Assembly (NCBI GenBank): GCA_963813895.1
Contig: CAWFAS010000002.1
Coordinates: 248,001 to 312,000, forward strand
DNA: 64,000 nt
Reading direction: 5' to 3'
Source: DASZWJ01 sp963813895
GTDB taxonomy: Bacteria; Pseudomonadota; Gammaproteobacteria; JAURND01
Position numbers and translations under genes: made by a program. Positions 44,041 to 52,378 of this stretch are shown piece after piece; position 1 is the stretch's first letter, and every line of letters begins with the position of its first letter. Below the pieces are notes generated by a model. It was given only the letters and a program-made list of their open reading frames with translations. It did not search any database and was not told the DNA's origin.

Positions 44041-44221
44041 TGCGAGGGGCCAGAGGGGCAGTTCCGCTGGTCTACTCACCTTCATGCTATAAAAGGCATA
44101 AATCCAGATTTGACCCTTTGCTCAGATTTGACCCTTTGCTTATAGATCGTGCGGGACTGGGACTATTGTAGGTTTGATAATCTTTGGCGGTGAGAATATA
44201 AAAATTTTTTGTAATATGTCT

Positions 44222-44821
44222 TTATTCTTGCAACATATCAATCAATTTGTAAGATGACTCCCATAAAGCTGACTCAGCCTTATTTAATATCTCAAGAAAT
44301 TTTTTATATTCCATCTCTTTATGCTGATTGTGATAATCTTGTCTGTGATCTCTTGAGTATTCATTCAATCCTGGCTTCATTACATTCTCTCCCGCTGTGC
44401 GAATAGCTTTAACGAATGCCAACCGTTGTTGGAAAAAACCTTCTTTACCCATTATCAATGCATACCCCTCATTGAATTCCTTTAGCTTATTGCCAATATA
44501 GGCCTTAATCAAAGCTGCTGCATGGAGTAGCTTTAATTCTATGTTTTTCAAATCATGTTCAAATTTCTCAGGAGTATAACTATCCTCATATACTGTCAAA
44601 TTCCCATGATAAAAATTACGAGCATTGGCACGAGAGGTTAACACACTAAAAATTAATATTAATACTTCCTCCTTTTTCTGTGTCAGAAGCTTTTCACGCT
44701 CAATTTTTCTGGTAAAAAAGTATGCACCTACAACAGCAATTATTGCACCTAACAAAGAACCGATAACAGCGCCTATCGCGCCAACAAGTAAGTTTTTCAC
44801 ATCAGAAAGATCGCTGATCAA
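44222..44821 (-). CDS. Unknown single-span membrane protein
   Basis: A 199-residue protein with one N-terminal membrane helix (about residues 12-36: LVGAIGAVIGSLLGAIIAVVGAYFF), then basic FTRKIEREKLL and a long, hydrophilic, largely helical cytoplasmic part with YEDSYTPEKFEHDLKNIE and HNQHKEMEYKKFLE. It resembles generic membrane-anchored coiled-coil proteins found on mobile or defence-linked loci, but I cannot assign a family. It is placed between the group II intron and a decayed gene. No promoter was recognised. Confidence 0.6.
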   Translation of the reverse strand: MISDLSDVKNLLVGAIGAVIGSLLGAIIAVVGAYFFTRKIEREKLLTQKKEEVLILIFSVLTSRANARNFYHGNLTVYEDSYTPEKFEHDLKNIELKLLHAAALIKAYIGNKLKEFNEGYALIMGKEGFFQQRLAFVKAIRTAGENVMKPGLNEYSRDHRQDYHNQHKEMEYKKFLEILNKAESALWESSYKLIDMLQE

Positions 44822-45143
44822 TATGCATTCCTCTTTTTAATTTTTTTACTTCCCCGTCCTTTGTCGGCTAGCAATACGAGTTTTTTGCCAATGACCATTT
44901 AGGATGCCTTTAAGAAGAAGTCCAATTTGAGCTGGTTAATATTGGGTTAGTATTTTATTTTTCAAGTCATTCTTATGCTATCCACTCAAGCCATTAAAAA
45001 CATCAAGCAGGCTAGCCATTACTTCCTCTTAAAAAAACACCCGACGACTTATGCTGCTGGTTGAAGACATTGTTTGATAATCGCCAGTTTCAGACTGTGG
45101 CTGGCTTTATGTATCAACAGCATCAGCTTACCTCTCTGGAACG

Positions 45144-45422
45144 CTATCGGATGCACACTTTTTTTTAGCCGCCAGAATTAGAGTTCGTCGTCCCCGCTTT
45201 ACCGAATTATCCTAAAATATCAGCCTATCAAGCGGGGATCCAGTACCTAATTTTCAAACAAAGTGAAGTGGCAATAAACAGTTATGACTGGCATTTGTGC
45301 GTTCCGTTGGAAAGGTGGGCACTAGATCCCCGCTTGATAGGCTGATATTTTAGGATAATTCGGTAAAGCGGGGACGACGTACTCAGCATTTCTAGTAATT
45401 ACAAAATGTGTGCATCGGATAG
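45144..45422. mobile_element. MITE with 10-bp target duplication and a nested repeat
   Basis: The ends are CTATCGGATGCACAC and GTGTGCATCGGATAG (one mismatch), flanked on each side by CTCTGGAACG (45134-45143 and 45423-45432), a 10-base target duplication. Inside is another inverted repeat at 45187-45379. No transposase is encoded. A duplication of about ten bases is typical of IS4-family elements, but no relative is named. Confidence 0.8.
45187..45379. repeat. Inner inverted repeat of the nested MITE
   Basis: Arms of about 54 bases: CGTCGTCCCCGCTTTACCGA continuing through TATCAGCCTATCAAGCGGGGATC, and its complement ending GGGACGACG. The centre of about 85 bases has no coding potential. It probably inserted into the outer element. 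Confidence 0.75.
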
Positions 45423-45634
45423 CTCTGGAACGTCGGTTCCAAAAGCGGACAGAGATGATGACCGAACATTATGTGAGTCTACCGCCTGCTCAGCGAGCTA
45501 CTACTTGTTTGCTAATGCCCTGGCAAAACGGCTAGTGACACCATGAATCTGGCTGAAGGAAGTGTTAGAGGTAGCACTTATTCATGCTTTAGGGGATGTA
45601 AATCCGCCCCTAATGCAAAAAGCCGTAGCACATA

Positions 45635-46126
45635 TTAATCCCTAAAAACCACCTCCGGCAAAACCACACGTTTGCGAATGATTTTATCCTGAGGAGCTAA
45701 TACCAAAGAAACACCCTCAATAACTGTTTCATCATGCTGATTTGTACATAGACAGGCCAATTCTACTTGATGTTTCCCCTCAATTTTTTTAGTGACCGTT
45801 ACACTGGCTATAACTGTATCCCCTACCCCAATAGGACGCAGAAATTTAAGCGACTGGCTTAAATAAATAGTGCCGGGACCCGGTAGTTTGGTGCCTAATA
45901 CAGTGGAAATCAAAGCCCCTCCCCACATGCCGTGAGCCACTATTTTATGGAATATATCCGTCTTTGCATACTCAGCATCAACGTGCGCCGGATTGATATC
46001 GCCAGACACAATGGCAAATAGGTTAATATCTTGCTGTGTTAATTGATGCGACACACTGGCGGTAATGCCAATTTGAATTTCATCGAAAGTATAATTAACC
46101 AGTAAATCATTTTCAGCGTCATTCAT
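45635..46126 (-). CDS. phaJ: MaoC-like (R)-specific enoyl-CoA hydratase (PhaJ type)
   Basis: A 163-residue hot-dog fold protein. The catalytic signature is SGDINPAHVDAEYAK (Asp and His of the family), then HGMWGGALISTVLG and PGTIYLSQSLKFLRP; these match PhaJ/MaoC hydratases that turn trans-enoyl-CoA into (R)-3-hydroxyacyl-CoA. It is encoded 45 bases after the second PHA synthase and so can feed it with monomers from fatty-acid oxidation. Start at the ATG at 46126; length is usual. Confidence 0.87.
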   Translation of the reverse strand: MNDAENDLLVNYTFDEIQIGITASVSHQLTQQDINLFAIVSGDINPAHVDAEYAKTDIFHKIVAHGMWGGALISTVLGTKLPGPGTIYLSQSLKFLRPIGVGDTVIASVTVTKKIEGKHQVELACLCTNQHDETVIEGVSLVLAPQDKIIRKRVVLPEVVFRD

Positions 46127-46171
46127 TTTACAATCCGTGATTGTGAAAGTTGGGGAGATGACCCGTCATCC

Positions 46172-47962
46172 TTATTTTTGGAACACATAAGTTCCCGGTG
46201 CATCACACAATATGGGAATTCCCGCCTTTGCATTTCCTAAAGGTGGCGGGCTGACCTTCCCACTTGAGTGTAGCGCCAACCATTTTGTACAGGCGGGCCA
46301 CCATGAACCCTCGAAACGCGGCGCTATCTGTTGCCAGGCTTCGGGAGAATAATGCTCAGTATGATCTTGGTGAGTCATTATCTGGTAGGAACGTTTAGGA
46401 TGACCAGGCTCGCTGACAATTCCCGCATTATGGCCACCCGTAGTGAGCACAAAAGTAACTTCCGTATCACAAAACAAATGAATTTTATACACCGATTTCC
46501 ATGGAGATATGTGATCAGAAGTAGTACCAACAGCAAATATTGGTAGATGGACATCCGGCAATGCAATCCTTTGTTCTCCTATCTGAAACTGGCCTTGCGC
46601 TAGATCATTCTTTAAAAATAAACTGCGCAGATATTCTGAGTGCATACGAAATGGCAAACGGGTAGTATCATTGTCCCATGCAACCAGATCAGTCATTGGG
46701 CGGCGGCGACCTAGAAGGTAATCTTGTACCATACGCGACCAGATTAAATCATTAGAATGCAACATACTGAAAGCCCCCGCCATCTGGACCCCATCCAGAT
46801 AACCACGCTCCCACATAATATCTTCCAGAAAAGTAATCTGGCTTTCATCTACAAAGGTCAGTAACTCTCCGGCATCTTTAAAATCCACCTGTGCAGCTAA
46901 CAAGGTAATGGTTTTAATGCCTATATTTTTTCTGTGTGCTAGCAATGCCGCAGCTATCATTAATAAAGTACCGCCGATACAGTATCCCAATGTATGGACC
47001 TGAGTATCGGGCATTAACTTGTTAATGATCGATAAGGCTTCAAAAATGCCCGACTCCAAATAATCTTCTAAACTCAAGTCACGATCTTCACTACCGGGAT
47101 TTTTCCATGAAATCATAAATACCGTATGTTTGTTTTCTACTAAATATTTCACTAAAGAATTATGTGGCGATAAATCCAGGATATAATATTTCATAATCCA
47201 GGCCGGAATAATTAACACGGGTTCAGCATACACTTGCTGGGTAGCAGGTTGATATTGGATAAGTTCAATTAACCGATTACGAAATATTACCTTACCAGGC
47301 GTAACGGCTACGTCTTTACCCACTTTAAATTTATCCGTTCCGGCAGGCGGCAGATCTTGCGCCAGCCGATAACAATCCTCTAACCAATTATTAAAGCCGC
47401 GGAAAAAATTACTTCCGCTGGTGTTTAGGGTTTTTTCAATGACTTCGGGATTTGTCCAGGGGCAATTGGAAGGAGAAAATAGGTCTAGCCATTGTCTAAT
47501 GCTAAAATTCACTACCTGTCGGTGGTGGTCAGAAACACCGCGAATATTACAGGTAAATTCATCCCACCACTGTTCATTTAACAGAAATGAGTGTGCGAAT
47601 AAGTTAAAGGGAAACTGATCCCAACCTGCACCTTTAAATCGGCGATCTGTAGCACGAGTCTCCAAGCAAATCTTGCTTTTGCCGGTAAGCTCGCATTGCA
47701 GCGCATGAACTAGCTTTACCGCTTGCTGAAAAGCCTTGACCATCATATCCATTTTTTTTGCTGGGGAAATATTTAAATGGAGTAACCAATCCATAAAGGC
47801 CAACTTGAATGCTGCGGGTGATAAGCTACCCATAAAATTAGCCATCCAAGCATGAATCATGATATCGAAGGTTTGACCTTCATAAGGGGGGGATTTTGCA
47901 GTAAGAGGGGGTGAAGACCGCGCAATTAAACGGGTTTTTTTGGTTTTTGCAGGTTTTTTCAT
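46172..47962 (-). CDS. phaC: Poly(3-hydroxyalkanoate) synthase, copy 2
   Basis: A 596-residue PHA synthase with the PhaC_N domain and the alpha/beta-hydrolase part: active cysteine in HTLGYCIGGTLLMI, aspartate in VGTTSDHISPWKS and histidine in LTTGGHNAGIVSEPGHP. It joins hydroxyacyl-CoA units at the granule. Its N-terminal 30 residues are basic (KKPAKTKKTRLIARSS) and differ from copy 1. It stands in the PHA block phaR-phasin-phaC-phaJ, so it is the likely main synthase. The two copies have diverged considerably over the entire length. Confidence 0.94.
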   Translation of the reverse strand: MKKPAKTKKTRLIARSSPPLTAKSPPYEGQTFDIMIHAWMANFMGSLSPAAFKLAFMDWLLHLNISPAKKMDMMVKAFQQAVKLVHALQCELTGKSKICLETRATDRRFKGAGWDQFPFNLFAHSFLLNEQWWDEFTCNIRGVSDHHRQVVNFSIRQWLDLFSPSNCPWTNPEVIEKTLNTSGSNFFRGFNNWLEDCYRLAQDLPPAGTDKFKVGKDVAVTPGKVIFRNRLIELIQYQPATQQVYAEPVLIIPAWIMKYYILDLSPHNSLVKYLVENKHTVFMISWKNPGSEDRDLSLEDYLESGIFEALSIINKLMPDTQVHTLGYCIGGTLLMIAAALLAHRKNIGIKTITLLAAQVDFKDAGELLTFVDESQITFLEDIMWERGYLDGVQMAGAFSMLHSNDLIWSRMVQDYLLGRRRPMTDLVAWDNDTTRLPFRMHSEYLRSLFLKNDLAQGQFQIGEQRIALPDVHLPIFAVGTTSDHISPWKSVYKIHLFCDTEVTFVLTTGGHNAGIVSEPGHPKRSYQIMTHQDHTEHYSPEAWQQIAPRFEGSWWPACTKWLALHSSGKVSPPPLGNAKAGIPILCDAPGTYVFQK

Positions 47963-48043
47963 AAAACCTCGGTGTTTTCCCTTGGATAAATGGGAAATTC
48001 CATATTCGTTGCGGTGCTACTGGCTGTCATCCTGAACCCCTCC

Positions 48044-48238
48044 CTGTCATCCTGAGCGCAGCGAAGGATCTCTTTGAGGCTTTCTCCCCTCTCCCGCTTG
48101 CGGGAGAGGGGCCGGGGGTGAAGGTGTTTCCTAGGGCGCAAATACAAATCGATACACCCTCATCCCCGACCCTTCTCCCGCAAGCGGGAGAAGGGAGAAA
48201 GCCTCAAAGGAGATCCTTCACTTCGTTCGGGATGACAG
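48044..48238. repeat. Large inverted repeat in the phaC-phasin gap
   Basis: Arms CTGTCATCCTGAGCGCAGCG...GGCTTTCTCCC and the complement ...GGGAGAAAGCC...GGGATGACAG enclose inner hairpins with CTCCCGCTTGCGGGAG and a copy of it. The gap of 346 bases between phaC and the phasin contains little else. Related to the repeat at 16444. Confidence 0.75.
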
Positions 48239-48308
48239 CTATATGGTGATGACAGCTATGACAGTCACCTACGACCTTTAGAGAGCAAGTTACGCTGAAC
48301 TAAACCTA

Positions 48309-48653
48309 TTATTTCTCTTTACCCGCTTTTTCAGTAAATGTTTTAAAACCTGCAGCAATAATAGGATTCACATTTTTTGAGCTGATTTCCAACCACTTGG
48401 TGAAATCTGCAAAATTCTCTAAGGCGACGTTCAAAATTCTTTGTGAGCAATTAATATAAGCTGTGCTCATTTCATTGGCGATATCAAATACACCTTCAGC
48501 TCCTTTTTGCGTATTCAGATTTTTCAGGTGCTTAGAGCTGGCATCCATGATGTCATTTAAGTTTTCCATAGAACACTCATTAGCTCTTTTGATTACATTA
48601 GCGGTTATTTTATTAAGCTGGTTAACCTGCTCAAGTATATCTTTATTCAACAT
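48309..48653 (-). CDS. phaP: Phasin
   Basis: About 114 residues from the ATG at 48653, which has AAGGAT six bases before it; an in-frame ATG 15 bases upstream overlaps that Shine-Dalgarno. The sequence is a helical, amphipathic phasin: EQVNQLNKITANVIKRANEC, a central helix with SSKHLKNLNTQ, and NVALENFADFTKWLEISS, resembling the Phasin_2 type. Phasins coat PHA granules and control their size. It lies between phaR and phaC on the same strand. Confidence 0.75.
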   Translation of the reverse strand: MLNKDILEQVNQLNKITANVIKRANECSMENLNDIMDASSKHLKNLNTQKGAEGVFDIANEMSTAYINCSQRILNVALENFADFTKWLEISSKNVNPIIAAGFKTFTEKAGKEK

Positions 48654-48734
48654 GGCATATCCTTCCATAAATGTTGGGGGAAATTTTTTGTGCAGTGCAG
48701 CACAAACCCATCATAAAACTATAACTTGTCGCTG

Positions 48735-49235
48735 TCAAGGAGAATTCTTATAGTATTTCTTCTTGGTTTTGTGATGAGTTTTATCTTTAGTACTGGATTC
48801 ATTAGGCTGCCATATTTGTTTTTGCATCTTAAAAAACTCCTGCATCCAGGCGTATGGTGCTTGGGTCCAGTCAGAGAACGGATTTTCGGCATTAGGTTGC
48901 TGATGCTCAAAATTTTCTTTTTGCTGGATAAAAAAGCTCATACTTTGCTCAAGATAACTCGCCAACATATTTTGTGCATTGTCGCTATAACAACGAATCA
49001 AATGTTGCAGCACTTCCAAGGAGAATACCGGTTCGGCACCTTCTTCCTGGCTGGAAATAATCAGCAGCAAGGTGCTTTTAGTAATATCAGCTCCGGTTTG
49101 TGCTTCTATGACCCGAAAATTAATATTATCTAGAACGAACTGCCTTATTTCTTCAAGGGTAATATAACGGCTTAATTCAGTATCATATAAACGACGATTA
49201 GCGTATTTTTTTATAATACGGGGGTTGTTATGCAT
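48735..49235 (-). CDS. phaR: PHA synthesis regulator PhaR
   Basis: A 166-residue protein. The N-terminal DNA-binding region (about residues 5-65) has RIIKKYANRRLYDTELSRYITLEE and the C-terminal PHB_acc domain has SLEVLQHLIRCYSDNAQNM and LASYLEQSMSFFIQQKENF; this is the classical PhaR pattern. PhaR represses phasin and PHA genes and binds nascent granules. Its gene is 80 bases upstream of the phasin gene and likely controls it. A MITE lies just upstream. Confidence 0.92.
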   Translation of the reverse strand: MHNNPRIIKKYANRRLYDTELSRYITLEEIRQFVLDNINFRVIEAQTGADITKSTLLLIISSQEEGAEPVFSLEVLQHLIRCYSDNAQNMLASYLEQSMSFFIQQKENFEHQQPNAENPFSDWTQAPYAWMQEFFKMQKQIWQPNESSTKDKTHHKTKKKYYKNSP

Positions 49236-49260
49236 AAGTTAATTCCTGTGAAACCGTTAA

Positions 49261-49486
49261 GGCTCTGTAAAACAATAACTTATCTTTTTAGCGCCCAGCT
49301 GAGGCTCAGATTTGCAGGCGGGAGGGTGTAGAAAAATGCGAGCATAGTCGACGGAACGTCGTCCCGGCTTCCATGCCGGGACGACTGCGTCGGTTGTTCT
49401 ATGTAAGTGTTTTTCTACACCCTCCCGCCTGCGAAGATGAGTCTTAGATGGGATGCTAAAAAGATAAGTTATTGTTTTACAGAGCC
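49261..49486. mobile_element. MITE with GGCTCTGTAAAAC termini, copy 2
   Basis: A 226-base copy of the element at 27793-27987, with the same ends and centre. It carries a 31-base extra piece (TCCCGGCTTCCATGCCGGGA then CGACTGCGTCG) in the middle, inserted within the ACGTCG stretch. TAA flanks both ends. It separates phaR from the fused lipid gene, where it could end transcription. Confidence 0.85.
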
Positions 49487-49501
49487 TAAGGGTTGTGGTC
49501 C

Positions 49502-52345
49502 CTACTCTTGCTCGGGCTGTGCAAACCCAGCCGCTACCAAATTCAATTTCGGTTCACTACTATATTTGGCAATTGCATCACGTGCTGCGTCCCGCAAGCG
49601 GATAATCTCATCCCATTGTTGCGATTCAGGGGATAAAGGCTCTAGAACGGTTACCGCAATACTACCATGGCGAGGGAGCCAGCTGCGATCAGACTGTAAT
49701 ATATGCCGGGTTCCTTTAATAGCAACTGGGCATATCGAATAACCGGCTTCCACTGCTGCTTTGAAAGCACCTAATTTGAATGGGCGCACACCTTGTGCGG
49801 CCGTAAAAGTACCTTCCGGGAAAATCAGCACTGATCGCCCTTGCTGCAAGGTGGCCACAATGGATTCTATCTCTACCGAACCTTTAGCAAAATCGCCGCG
49901 ATCAATCGTGATGCACTGTAATTTTTTAATTAGCGTGCCAACAATAGGAGAAGTTAATAATTCACGTTTCGCGACAAAGGAGAAGTTTAAGGGTAAGGTC
50001 GCCATTAACACTACCGCATCCAAGTAGCTTGCATGATTTGCTACCAAGATCATGGCATTAGATTTTGATAAATTGTCCAATCCCGTGACTTCAGGCTTAC
50101 TACCCACTAACCATAAAAACGACTTTGCCCAGTTGCGCACGCAATTAACAACCGCAGGGCTTTTCTCTGGCAGAACTAGAATTGCTATCCATGCAGGAAT
50201 TATTGTCAATGCCAGCATACTATAACTATATAACCCATAAAGATATCTACCGACTTGTTGGAACATTTTGCGTAGTCGCGGACCTACCCCCACCAAACTC
50301 AATTTAGCAATCTGCAACCACAGCGCTTTCTTAGGTTGTTTAACTAGTTCGTTTCGCAAATAAGCGTCACGACAACTAGAGCGGCGTAATTTACCGCTAG
50401 AGGTTTTAGGTATAGTACCCGGAGGTACCATGTGCACCACATCCGGTGGAATATCTATAACGGTGACAATTTTATCGGTAATTTGCCTCGCCATATTTTC
50501 TAAGACAGCTGCTTGCTGCTCTCTGGTTTCAGCAATAACTACAATTTTTTCAGTTCCCGATGCGCTATCCCTAACACCAAATGCTGCCACACAACCTCTA
50601 CGTACTCCGTGAACTTCACTTGCAATTTCCTCCAACTCCTGGGGATAGAAATTACGACCTCCTTTAATAATAATATCCTTGCGCCTGCCTGTAATATAGA
50701 TTTCCCCGTCTGCCTGGTAGCCATAATCACCCGAATCCCACCAACCATCACGAAAGATAGCCTGTGTTTTTTCCGGCGCATTAAAATAACCTCGCATACT
50801 GGAAGGGCCACGGAACTGTATTAAGCCTTCAATACGTTCCGCCACAGGAACCTGTTGCTCATCAACTATACGAATCTCGTGACCAGAAAGGGGTTTGCCA
50901 CACGAAGGGAATTGTAAAGGGGATGGATCTGTGTCCGTTGCAGCTAGTGCGATATGTTGTGTATCAAAAATCTGACGATTTATTTTATCAATCCGTGCAG
51001 TACGCCCCAATGGTGGTATGGTCAAACCAACCGAAGATTCCGCCAAGCCATACACTGGCAAGAGCGTATGTTCGGATAAACCATAATTCGCAAATCGGGC
51101 ATTAAATCGAGAAATAGTTTCGGGATTAACTGCTTCTGCACCATTCAAGGCTACTCGCCAACAACCGAGATCAAGCCCCTCAAGAGCCTCATCCGGTATT
51201 TTTCGCACACAAAGCTCATAAGCAAAATTGGGAGCGGCAGAAATAGTGCCGCGGTGGGCGTGGATGGCCCAAAGCCAACGCTGCGGCTGAGTTAAAAATG
51301 TTAAGGGGGAAAGAATCGTGACAGGTAATCCAAAATACAAACTACCCAGCCAAGCCCCGATTAATCCCATATCGTGATACAGCGGTAACCAGCTGACAAC
51401 GACATCTGTAGGTTTTACGTCCAAGGCTTCCCCGAAAGCGCGTATATTAGACAGCAAATTAAAATGCGTCAGCTGCACTCCCTTAGGGTCACCCGTGCTG
51501 CCTGAGGTATATTGTATCAAGCCTAAAGCATCTCCCTGGGTCGGCACATTGACCGGTTTGCCATGATGCTGCATTAATTCAGCCACACTTAAAACATGGG
51601 TAAGACTGGGTACAAAGGGGCGCAGTAAATGCACCATATTTTCAATACGGTATCCGGTTATTAATAACTGCGCTTGTGCATTGCGCAGTATGACAGCTGC
51701 GCGTTTTGCGTAATCTTCTATTCGGTCAAGTCGAAAAGGTGGATAGGTCGGCACAGGCACACCGCCGGCTAACAATATGCCAAAAAAAGCATAAAAGAAT
51801 TCGCGACTAGTCGGCAGCATCAACGCAACGCGACTACCTTGCGTCATACCATATTCTAAAAGCCCGGCGGCTATGGCTATGCTTGCTTCTAATAGCTGCC
51901 CGTAAGTAATAATCTGCTCTTCACCAGATTCCTGTTGCAAATATATATGGGGACGTTTGGGTTCTAAATGGGCGTAATTTAATAAGACATCTGTTAGAGT
52001 GGTAGCCGTGGTGGGAACTGCCGCGATCTGAGGCGTACAAATTATTTTTTGTGGTCTTAACCACCCTTCTCCCCTAGGTTTGGCTTTGGCAATTGCTTCA
52101 GTTAGATCTTTAACTGATTTAGCATCAAAAACCAAACGCTCCGGAAGCTGCACGCTGAAATTTTGCTGCAATCGCAACATCAGTTCTACACGCTCCAAAC
52201 TGCCGAAGCCTAAATCTTTGTCTAATACTGCCTGTAAATTTACAGCCCGTAGCGCACGGTCATTACCCAGATCAGCAGCAAATTCTCGCACAATCTGTAA
52301 GACTTCGGACTCAATTACTGGTTGGGAGGGCTTGGAGGATTGCAT
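49502..52345 (-). CDS. ACP - fatty-acyl-AMP ligase - PlsC-type acyltransferase fusion
   Basis: A 947-residue three-domain protein. Residues about 10-88 are an acyl carrier protein with the phosphopantetheine serine in GFGSLERVEL (Ser49). Residues about 115-665 are a FAAL-type adenylation domain (YTSGSTGDPKG at 279-289, PLYHDMGL, YGLAESSVG, WDSGDYGY, GRNFYPQELE). Then comes a membrane segment near 706-725 and a PlsC acyltransferase domain with NHASYLD at 770-776 and FPEGTF near 850. The order suggests activation of a free fatty acid, loading on the in-built ACP and transfer to an acceptor such as lysophospholipid. It is 33 bases before phaB (upstream) and followed by the MITE. Activity is inferred. 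Confidence 0.88.
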   Translation of the reverse strand: MQSSKPSQPVIESEVLQIVREFAADLGNDRALRAVNLQAVLDKDLGFGSLERVELMLRLQQNFSVQLPERLVFDAKSVKDLTEAIAKAKPRGEGWLRPQKIICTPQIAAVPTTATTLTDVLLNYAHLEPKRPHIYLQQESGEEQIITYGQLLEASIAIAAGLLEYGMTQGSRVALMLPTSREFFYAFFGILLAGGVPVPTYPPFRLDRIEDYAKRAAVILRNAQAQLLITGYRIENMVHLLRPFVPSLTHVLSVAELMQHHGKPVNVPTQGDALGLIQYTSGSTGDPKGVQLTHFNLLSNIRAFGEALDVKPTDVVVSWLPLYHDMGLIGAWLGSLYFGLPVTILSPLTFLTQPQRWLWAIHAHRGTISAAPNFAYELCVRKIPDEALEGLDLGCWRVALNGAEAVNPETISRFNARFANYGLSEHTLLPVYGLAESSVGLTIPPLGRTARIDKINRQIFDTQHIALAATDTDPSPLQFPSCGKPLSGHEIRIVDEQQVPVAERIEGLIQFRGPSSMRGYFNAPEKTQAIFRDGWWDSGDYGYQADGEIYITGRRKDIIIKGGRNFYPQELEEIASEVHGVRRGCVAAFGVRDSASGTEKIVVIAETREQQAAVLENMARQITDKIVTVIDIPPDVVHMVPPGTIPKTSSGKLRRSSCRDAYLRNELVKQPKKALWLQIAKLSLVGVGPRLRKMFQQVGRYLYGLYSYSMLALTIIPAWIAILVLPEKSPAVVNCVRNWAKSFLWLVGSKPEVTGLDNLSKSNAMILVANHASYLDAVVLMATLPLNFSFVAKRELLTSPIVGTLIKKLQCITIDRGDFAKGSVEIESIVATLQQGRSVLIFPEGTFTAAQGVRPFKLGAFKAAVEAGYSICPVAIKGTRHILQSDRSWLPRHGSIAVTVLEPLSPESQQWDEIIRLRDAARDAIAKYSSEPKLNLVAAGFAQPEQE

Positions 52346-52378
52346 AGCGGCTCTTTGTTGTAAAAAGTAAAAAAATCA

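Larger units (their letters stand above)
38759..44079 (+). mobile_element. Group II intron interrupted by a RIT element
   Basis: The RNA-type sequence begins GTGCGCC at 38759, the usual 5' end of bacterial group II introns, and runs through about 500 bases of domain I-III-like sequence to the intron-encoded protein. Domain V is intact at 44007-44040, and domain VI follows to a TCTACTCAC 3' end near 44079. Without the inserted 3483-base RIT element the intron would be about 1.84 kb. The encoded reverse transcriptase is in two pieces. The sequence flanking the ends is GGGGTCAAATCTGGA upstream and an inverted copy (TCCAGATTTGACCC) downstream. The exact ends are estimated by motif. Confidence 0.88.
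44975..45645 (+). pseudogene. Decayed gene broken by a frameshift and a nested MITE
   Basis: An ATG at 44975 opens MLSTQAIKNIKQASHYFLLK, which stops at GGTTGA; a -1 shift restores WLKTLFDNRQFQTVAGFMYQQHQLTSLE. A 279-base element (45144-45422) is then inserted, flanked by a 10-base target duplication; across it the frame continues RRFQKRTEMMTEHYVSLPPAQRA. The end is again out of frame (EVLEVALIHALGDVNPPLMQKAVAHINP). I do not recognise the family with confidence. The remnant overlaps the PhaJ-like stop by a few bases on the other strand. Confidence 0.6.

Noticed and set aside
47959..48147. 62-codon minus frame upstream of phaC
   Set aside because: Built from repeat sequence (RPLSRKRERG); no Shine-Dalgarno or homologue.
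48719..48910. 63-codon minus frame overlapping phaR
   Set aside because: Shadow of phaR in another frame.
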